A stretch of DNA of 35,420 nucleotides. Source: DASYUM01 sp036001225 (GTDB taxonomy: Bacteria > Methylomirabilota > Methylomirabilia > Rokubacteriales > DASRDR01). The notes under the pieces are model-generated. The model was not told the origin of the DNA. It did no database searches and worked only from the letters and a program-made list of their open reading frames with translations. Location: the NCBI GenBank assembly GCA_036001225.1, contig DASYUM010000099.1, positions 1 to 35,420 of the forward strand. Direction: 5' to 3'. Positions within the stretch are counted from its first letter, which is position 1, and every line of letters begins with the position of its first letter. Made by a program: the position numbers and the translations under genes. Below, in pieces: positions 31,067 through 35,420 of the stretch.

Positions 31067-32461
31067 ATGTCTCGCCACGTCTACCTCCAGACCTACGGCT
31101 GCCAGATGAACGAGCGGGACTCCGAGGAGATCCTCGGGATGCTGACCGCTCAGGGTTACACCGTCGTCCCTCGGGAGGAGGAGGCCGACGTCGTCCTCCT
31201 CAACACCTGCTCCGTCCGCGCCCACGCCGAGGAGCGGGCCTTCGGCAAGATGGCGGCCGTCCAGCGCCTCAAGCAGACGCGCCCCGAGCTCGTCCTCGGC
31301 ATCCTGGGTTGCATGGCCAAGGCCCAGCGAGAGGAGATCTTCCGGCGACTGCCGCAGGTGGACCTGGTGGCGGGGCCGGCCGAGATCTACGACCTCCCGG
31401 ACCTTCTGGCGCGGGTCGCCGAGCAGCGCCAGGGTGCGCTGACGCCGGCCGGCGCCCAGCTCCTGGCCATTCAGCGCCAGGTCCGGCCGCTCGACCGGAA
31501 GCCGGCCGGCGACTACCGGAGCCGACCCGCCACCGCCTTCGTGACCATCATGGAGGGGTGCGACAAGAAGTGCGCCTACTGCATCGTGCCGATGACGCGC
31601 GGTCAGGAGGTGTCGCGACCGCTGGCCGAGATCCTGGAAGAGCTGCAGCATCTCGCCCGCGCCGGCTACCGACAGGTCACCCTTCTCGGGCAGAACGTCA
31701 ACTCGTACGGGAAGCGCTTCCCGGACGGCTCGGGCTATCAGGGGCCGGGACTCCGGCGCCGGCTACTCGACCAGCAGCCGGACGCCGTCGTGGATTTCCC
31801 CGCGCTCCTGCGCGCGATCGACGCCAAGACCGCCATCGAGCGCGTGCGCTTCACCACCAGCCATCCCTTCGACGCCCACGAGGAGCTGTTCCGGGCGATG
31901 GCCGACTGCCGCTCGGTCTGCGAGTACCTCCACCTGCCCGTCCAGTCCGGGTCGGATCGCGTCCTCCGGGCCATGCGGCGCGGCTACACCGTGGAGTCCT
32001 ATCGCGCCAAGGTCGCCCGGCTCCGCGAGTTGATTCCCGACGTCGCGCTCTCCACGGACATCATCGTCGGCTTCCCCGGCGAGACCGACGAGGACTTCGA
32101 GGCCACCGCCGCCCTCATGGCCGCCATCGAGTTCGACAGCGCCTTCCTGTTCAAGTACTCGCCGCGGCCGGGGACCGAGGCGGCGCGGGCATCCGACGAC
32201 GTGCCCCGCGCGGTGAAGGAGGCGCGGCACCAGACCCTGCTCGCCCGCCAGGAGCGCATCTCCCGCGGCAAGCTCGAGCGCTGGATCGGCCGCGAGGTCG
32301 ACCTCCTGGTCGAGGAGCGAAACCGTCGCGGGCAGCTGGCCGGCCACACCCGCACCAACGTCAACGTCGTCTGCGACGGCCCCGATGGCCTCATCGGCGA
32401 GCTGGTCGGGGTGCGGGTCGAGCGCGCCACGCCGACGACGCTCATCGGCTCGCTGGTCTAG
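31067..32461 (+). CDS. miaB: tRNA-2-methylthio-N6-dimethylallyladenosine synthase
   Basis: 464 aa. The N-terminal UPF0004 domain has YLQTYGCQMNERDSEE, LLNTCSVRAHAEERA and ILGCMAKAQ, supplying the three Cys of the auxiliary Fe-S cluster. Radical SAM motif CDKKCAYC (Cys165, Cys169, Cys172) in IMEGCDKKCAYCIVPMTRG. LGQNVNSYG and SGSDRVLRAMRRGY follow. The C-terminal TRAM domain spans about 395-460 (VEERNRRGQLAGHTRTNVNV). It methylthiolates i6A37 in tRNAs. The MNERDSE sequence and SVRAHAEERAFG distinguish MiaB from RimO and MtaB. Complete and apparently monocistronic. Confidence 0.95.
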   Translation: MSRHVYLQTYGCQMNERDSEEILGMLTAQGYTVVPREEEADVVLLNTCSVRAHAEERAFGKMAAVQRLKQTRPELVLGILGCMAKAQREEIFRRLPQVDLVAGPAEIYDLPDLLARVAEQRQGALTPAGAQLLAIQRQVRPLDRKPAGDYRSRPATAFVTIMEGCDKKCAYCIVPMTRGQEVSRPLAEILEELQHLARAGYRQVTLLGQNVNSYGKRFPDGSGYQGPGLRRRLLDQQPDAVVDFPALLRAIDAKTAIERVRFTTSHPFDAHEELFRAMADCRSVCEYLHLPVQSGSDRVLRAMRRGYTVESYRAKVARLRELIPDVALSTDIIVGFPGETDEDFEATAALMAAIEFDSAFLFKYSPRPGTEAARASDDVPRAVKEARHQTLLARQERISRGKLERWIGREVDLLVEERNRRGQLAGHTRTNVNVVCDGPDGLIGELVGVRVERATPTTLIGSLV

Positions 32462-32464
32462 CGA

Positions 32465-32683
32465 ATGGTCAACGACGCCGCCGCGCCTCGACGTTGCGCA
32501 CGCTCCTTGCCGACGCGCGTCGCGCGGCTCCCAGTCCGGCTCGACCCGGCCCACCCGAGCTGTCTGGCCCCCGGCAAGCGGCCCAAGGCCGGCTCGCCGT
32601 GTCTGGCCCGGCGCGATCCGCAGACCGGCGTGCTCCAGGCCGCCGCCGACCCGCGGCGGGAAGCCTACGCGCTGGGGTGGTGA
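32465..32683 (+). pseudogene. Gamma-glutamyltransferase fragments joined after internal deletion
   Basis: The 232 nt between miaB and the amidase carry fragments of a GGT-type gene in one frame. RLDPAHPSCLAPGKRP (32537-32584) corresponds to the small-subunit segment LDPxHPNxLAPGKRP. It is followed almost directly by RRDPQTGVLQAAADPRREAY and ALGW before the stop, the normal C-terminus of the family (DPRxxGxAxG). About 130-150 residues that should separate them are missing. A 10-bp direct repeat TGTCTGGCCC (32561-32570 and 32600-32609) flanks the joint region. The first 70 nt match nothing I recognise. The N-terminal catalytic Thr region is absent, so no enzyme can be made. Confidence 0.65.
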
Positions 32684-32693
32684 GGAGGCCACG

Positions 32694-34085
32694 ATGGAAG
32701 AGCTCGCGTATCTCGGGATCGCCGAACTGGCCCCGCGCCTGGCGCGCCGGGAGCTGTCGCCGGTGGAGCTCTGCCGGGCCCTGCTCGCCCGCTGCGAGCG
32801 GCTCGAGCCCAAGCTCAACGCCTTCATCACGCTGAGTCCGGAACGGATCCTGGCCGAGGCCCAGACGGCCGAGCGCGAGCTGGCGGCCGGCCGCGTCCGG
32901 GGACCGCTCCACGGCGTACCGATCGCGGTCAAAGACCTCTGCTGGACCCGGGGCGAGCGCACGACCGGGGGGGCCAAGGTCTTCGCCGACTTCGTCCCCG
33001 ACGAAGACGCCAGCGTCGTCGCCCGCCTCCGCGCGGCGGGCGCGATCGTCTTCGGCAAGACCAACACGCCCGAGTTCGCGTATGGCCCGCTCGACGCCTA
33101 CCACTTCGGCGTGACGCGAAACCCGTGGGACCTGACCCGTTTCCCCGGCGGCTCCAGCATGGGCTCGGCCGCCGCGCTGGCGGCCGGCCTCGCGCCGGGC
33201 GCCCTCGGGAGCGACACCGGCGGCTCGATTCGCCATCCGGCGCACTGGTCGGGCATCTCCGGCCTCAAGCCGACCTACGGGCGCGTCCCCCTTCGCGGGG
33301 TGATCGCCCTCGCCACCCCGCTCGACCACGTGGGGCCGATGGCGCGCTCGGCCGAGGACTGCGCGCTCCTGCTCGGCGCCATCGCGGGCCACGATCCCGA
33401 CGATCCCACCTCGAGCGACGTCCCGGTCCCCGACTACGCGGCCGAGCTCACCCGCCCTGTCGGCGAGCTGCGGGTCGGGGTGCCCCGCGCTTACTTCTGG
33501 GATGCACTGCCGGCGGAGATCGCGCATGCGGTCGCCGAGGCCCTCGACGAGTTCGGGCGGCTCGGGCTCCGGCTCGAGGACGTCGAGATCCCGGAGTGGC
33601 CGGCCGCGGCGGAAGCCTGCCTGGTGATCATCCGGTGCCAGGCCGCGACCGAGTATCGCCGCCTGCTGCAGGAACGGCCGACCGACCTCATCCCCCAGGT
33701 CCGCCAGCGCCTCGAGGAGGGCCTGGCGACCCCGGCCCCCGACTACATCGACGCCTGGCGGACGGGCTGGCGGCTACGCCGGGCCCTGGCGCGCCTCTTC
33801 GAGCGCTTCGATCTGCTCGCGCTCCCCGCCCGCGACCAGGTGGCGCCTCTCATGGACGCGGCCGGCAAGCACTCCGATCGCCTGTCGCCGAAGAATTTCA
33901 GCTCGCCGTTCAACATCGCGGGGGTGCCGGCGCTCACCGTCCCCTGCGGCGTCTCGACGGAGGGGCTGCCGATCGGGCTCCAGCTCGCCGGGCGCGCGTG
34001 GGAGGAGGGCATGCTACTGCGGGTGGCCCATGCCTTCCAGCGCGCGACCGACTGGCACACGCGCCGGCCGCTGTTGACCGCCTAG
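32694..34085 (+). CDS. Amidase-signature enzyme
   Basis: 463 aa. The Ser-cisSer-Lys triad is complete: Lys80 in GVPIAVKDL, Ser154/155 in PGGSSMGSAAALAAG, nucleophile Ser178 in GSDTGGSIRHPAHWSG followed by GLKPTYGRVP. Met after GGSS is unusual, most members have Ser or Gly. GTKxG-like and C-terminal FSSPFNIAGVPALTVPCG and LPIGLQLAGRAWEEGMLLRV are as expected. It hydrolyses an amide; the GatA role is unlikely because gatB and gatC are not adjacent. GAGGAGG lies 6 nt before the ATG at the end of the GGT remnant. Fifth structural type of amide hydrolase in the window. Confidence 0.93.
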   Translation: MEELAYLGIAELAPRLARRELSPVELCRALLARCERLEPKLNAFITLSPERILAEAQTAERELAAGRVRGPLHGVPIAVKDLCWTRGERTTGGAKVFADFVPDEDASVVARLRAAGAIVFGKTNTPEFAYGPLDAYHFGVTRNPWDLTRFPGGSSMGSAAALAAGLAPGALGSDTGGSIRHPAHWSGISGLKPTYGRVPLRGVIALATPLDHVGPMARSAEDCALLLGAIAGHDPDDPTSSDVPVPDYAAELTRPVGELRVGVPRAYFWDALPAEIAHAVAEALDEFGRLGLRLEDVEIPEWPAAAEACLVIIRCQAATEYRRLLQERPTDLIPQVRQRLEEGLATPAPDYIDAWRTGWRLRRALARLFERFDLLALPARDQVAPLMDAAGKHSDRLSPKNFSSPFNIAGVPALTVPCGVSTEGLPIGLQLAGRAWEEGMLLRVAHAFQRATDWHTRRPLLTA

Positions 34086-34091
34086 CGCCCG

Positions 34092-34300
34092 TCAGCGGTC
34101 GGAAGGTGGACTGACCGCGAGGCTCGTGGTCCGCCGGGCCGGCAGGTCGCGGAGCATCGGCTTGACGCGGTCGATGGGCGCCGCCAGTCCGGCGCCGCCG
34201 CCCCGGGAGCCGCCGGCCGTGGCCACGCCGACCACCTCGCCGCGTGCGTTGAGGAGCGGGCCGCCCGCGCCGTCGGCCACGACCGGCTCAGAAGCCGCGC
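34092..34300 (-). pseudogene. Trypsin-like (HtrA-type) protease remnant
   Basis: On the minus strand, in a frame different from leuD and starting within its last codons, the sequence reads ADGAGGPLLNARGEVVGVAT, then GGGAGLAAPIDRVKPMLRDL and about 18 further residues to a stop. This is the last part of a trypsin-like S1C protease domain (GNSGGPLLNxxGEVVG, GIGFAIPIDxVK). The catalytic Ser of GNSGG is replaced by Ala (DGAGG) and nothing upstream encodes the rest of the protease. It is therefore inactive, either a decayed gene joined to the end of leuD or a piece left by deletion. Confidence 0.65.
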
Positions 34301-34880
34301 ACGTACGGCAACCCCTGGGCCACGCGCTCGATGGCGTCGCCCGCGTCGAGCAGCACCCCGGTCGCATTCCAGGTCCCGGTGGTGAGCTGCGCCCGCGCGC
34401 CGTCGGGCACCCCCACCGGGATGCTCCGGTCGCCGAAGCGCACCTCGCCGCGCTCGAGGTCCAGGGTCAGCTCCCCCTGGGGCGCGCGGGCGATCGCCCG
34501 CTGGAGCCACTCGATGTCGGCCATCTCCGCCGTGACGCAAGGGATCCCCAGCGCGACGCAGTTGCCGAAGAAGATCTCCGCGAACGACCCCGCCACGATC
34601 CCGCCGATTCCCCACCGCTGGAGCGCCTGGGGCGCGTGCTCCCGCGAGGAACCGCAGCCGAAGTTGAGGCCGGCCACGAGGATGGCGGCCCCCTGGTACA
34701 CCGTCTGATTGAACGGGTGCTCGGGGTCCTGCCGGCGCGCGTCGCCGAAGACGAACTGCTCGAGCCCCTCGAAGGTGACGCTCTTGAGGTACCGGGCCGG
34801 GATGATCCGGTCGGTGTCCATGTCGTTGCCGGGAAGCGGGATGCCGCGGCCGACGATGCGGGAGCGGGCGTCGACCCTGC

Positions 34881-34884
<4 letters not shown>
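34288..34884 (-). CDS. leuD: 3-isopropylmalate dehydratase small subunit
   Basis: 198 aa, the swivelling domain of isopropylmalate isomerase. Signature: GNDMDTDRIIPARYLKSV at the start, LNFGCGSSREHAPQAL with the substrate-binding loop, and GSFAEIFFGNCVALGIPCV. It pairs with LeuC to convert 2- to 3-isopropylmalate in leucine biosynthesis. The length is at the upper end of the archaeal/bacterial short type (160-200). The ATG overlaps the leuC stop (ATGA). Its 3' end touches the protease remnant; the last residues GLPYVRGF are plausible as a native terminus. Confidence 0.95.

Positions 34885-35420
<536 letters not shown>

Noticed and set aside
32561..32609. Two TGTCTGGCCC repeats as start of a CRISPR or tandem array
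   Set aside because: Only two copies, inside former coding sequence, with no further units or regular spacing.
32694..34085. GatA subunit of the Glu-tRNA(Gln) amidotransferase
   Set aside because: No gatB or gatC is adjacent and the Met after GGSS is atypical for GatA; a general amidase is the safer call.

Overview
The window is very GC-rich, densely packed bacterial chromosome with no rRNA, tRNA, CRISPR array, integrase or transposase that I can see. GC bias, many 4-nt ATGA/GTGA gene overlaps, a family-5 peptide-type importer, an N,N-dimethylformamidase-type hydrolase and soil-type catabolic genes fit an uncultured soil or subsurface lineage such as Candidatus Rokubacteria (Methylomirabilota). 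That assignment is inference from gene style; no marker gene here settles it.

Layout. 1-290: remains of an SDR dehydrogenase with an internal deletion. 291-7957 (minus): an operon for a solute-binding protein, two ABC permeases, an epoxide-hydrolase-like enzyme, a LamG-containing DMFase-like hydrolase and a small protein with two putative DNA-binding domains. 7958-8112: divergent promoter region with an inverted repeat. 8113-11956 (plus): class III aminotransferase, cysteine hydrolase (isochorismatase fold), SGNH hydrolase and class IV aminotransferase. 11963-15254: broken YbaK gene, acetamidase/formamidase, HAD hydrolase and MFS exporter. 15303-19926 (plus): small dimeric-barrel-like protein, a candidate structured RNA, a secreted unknown, MltA, a DUF3750 lipoprotein, a 2OG-Fe(II) oxygenase and the transglycosylase MtgA. 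19939-22494 (plus): an overlapping four-gene operon (kynurenine-formamidase-like hydrolase, gamma carbonic anhydrase, carboxymuconolactone decarboxylase family, trans-aconitate methyltransferase-like). 22497-27633: MutM, dienelactone hydrolase, then on minus AidB-like acyl-CoA dehydrogenase, VOC protein, tartrate/malate dehydrogenase and a tiny DUF3096 membrane protein. 27858-31009 (plus): histidine kinase, lipoprotein, receiver-only regulator and MBL-fold hydrolase. 31067-35420: MiaB, a gamma-glutamyltransferase remnant, an amidase-signature enzyme, a protease remnant, LeuD and the C-terminal part of LeuC.

How it fits together. The left 11 kb reads as an uptake-and-hydrolysis module for an amide or peptide-like compound: import, cleavage by the DMFase-like and epoxide-hydrolase-like enzymes, and amine handling by transaminases. 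Amide-bond hydrolases from five unrelated folds lie within 35 kb. The 16.5-19.9 kb block deals with the cell wall. The kinase-lipoprotein-receiver-MBL block resembles the GlrK-QseG-GlrR arrangement with a different output.

The most unusual features are: (i) four or five genes preserved as short remnants, three of them apparently shortened by internal deletions while both ends survive; (ii) a three-way-junction RNA candidate with glycine-riboswitch-like sequence blocks before an unrelated secreted protein gene; (iii) a 21-bp bulged hairpin before the dienelactone hydrolase gene; (iv) a shared palindromic repeat, one copy of which sits between the binding-protein and permease genes; (v) -10-like boxes placed so that several transcripts would be leaderless; (vi) two genes without a canonical start codon.
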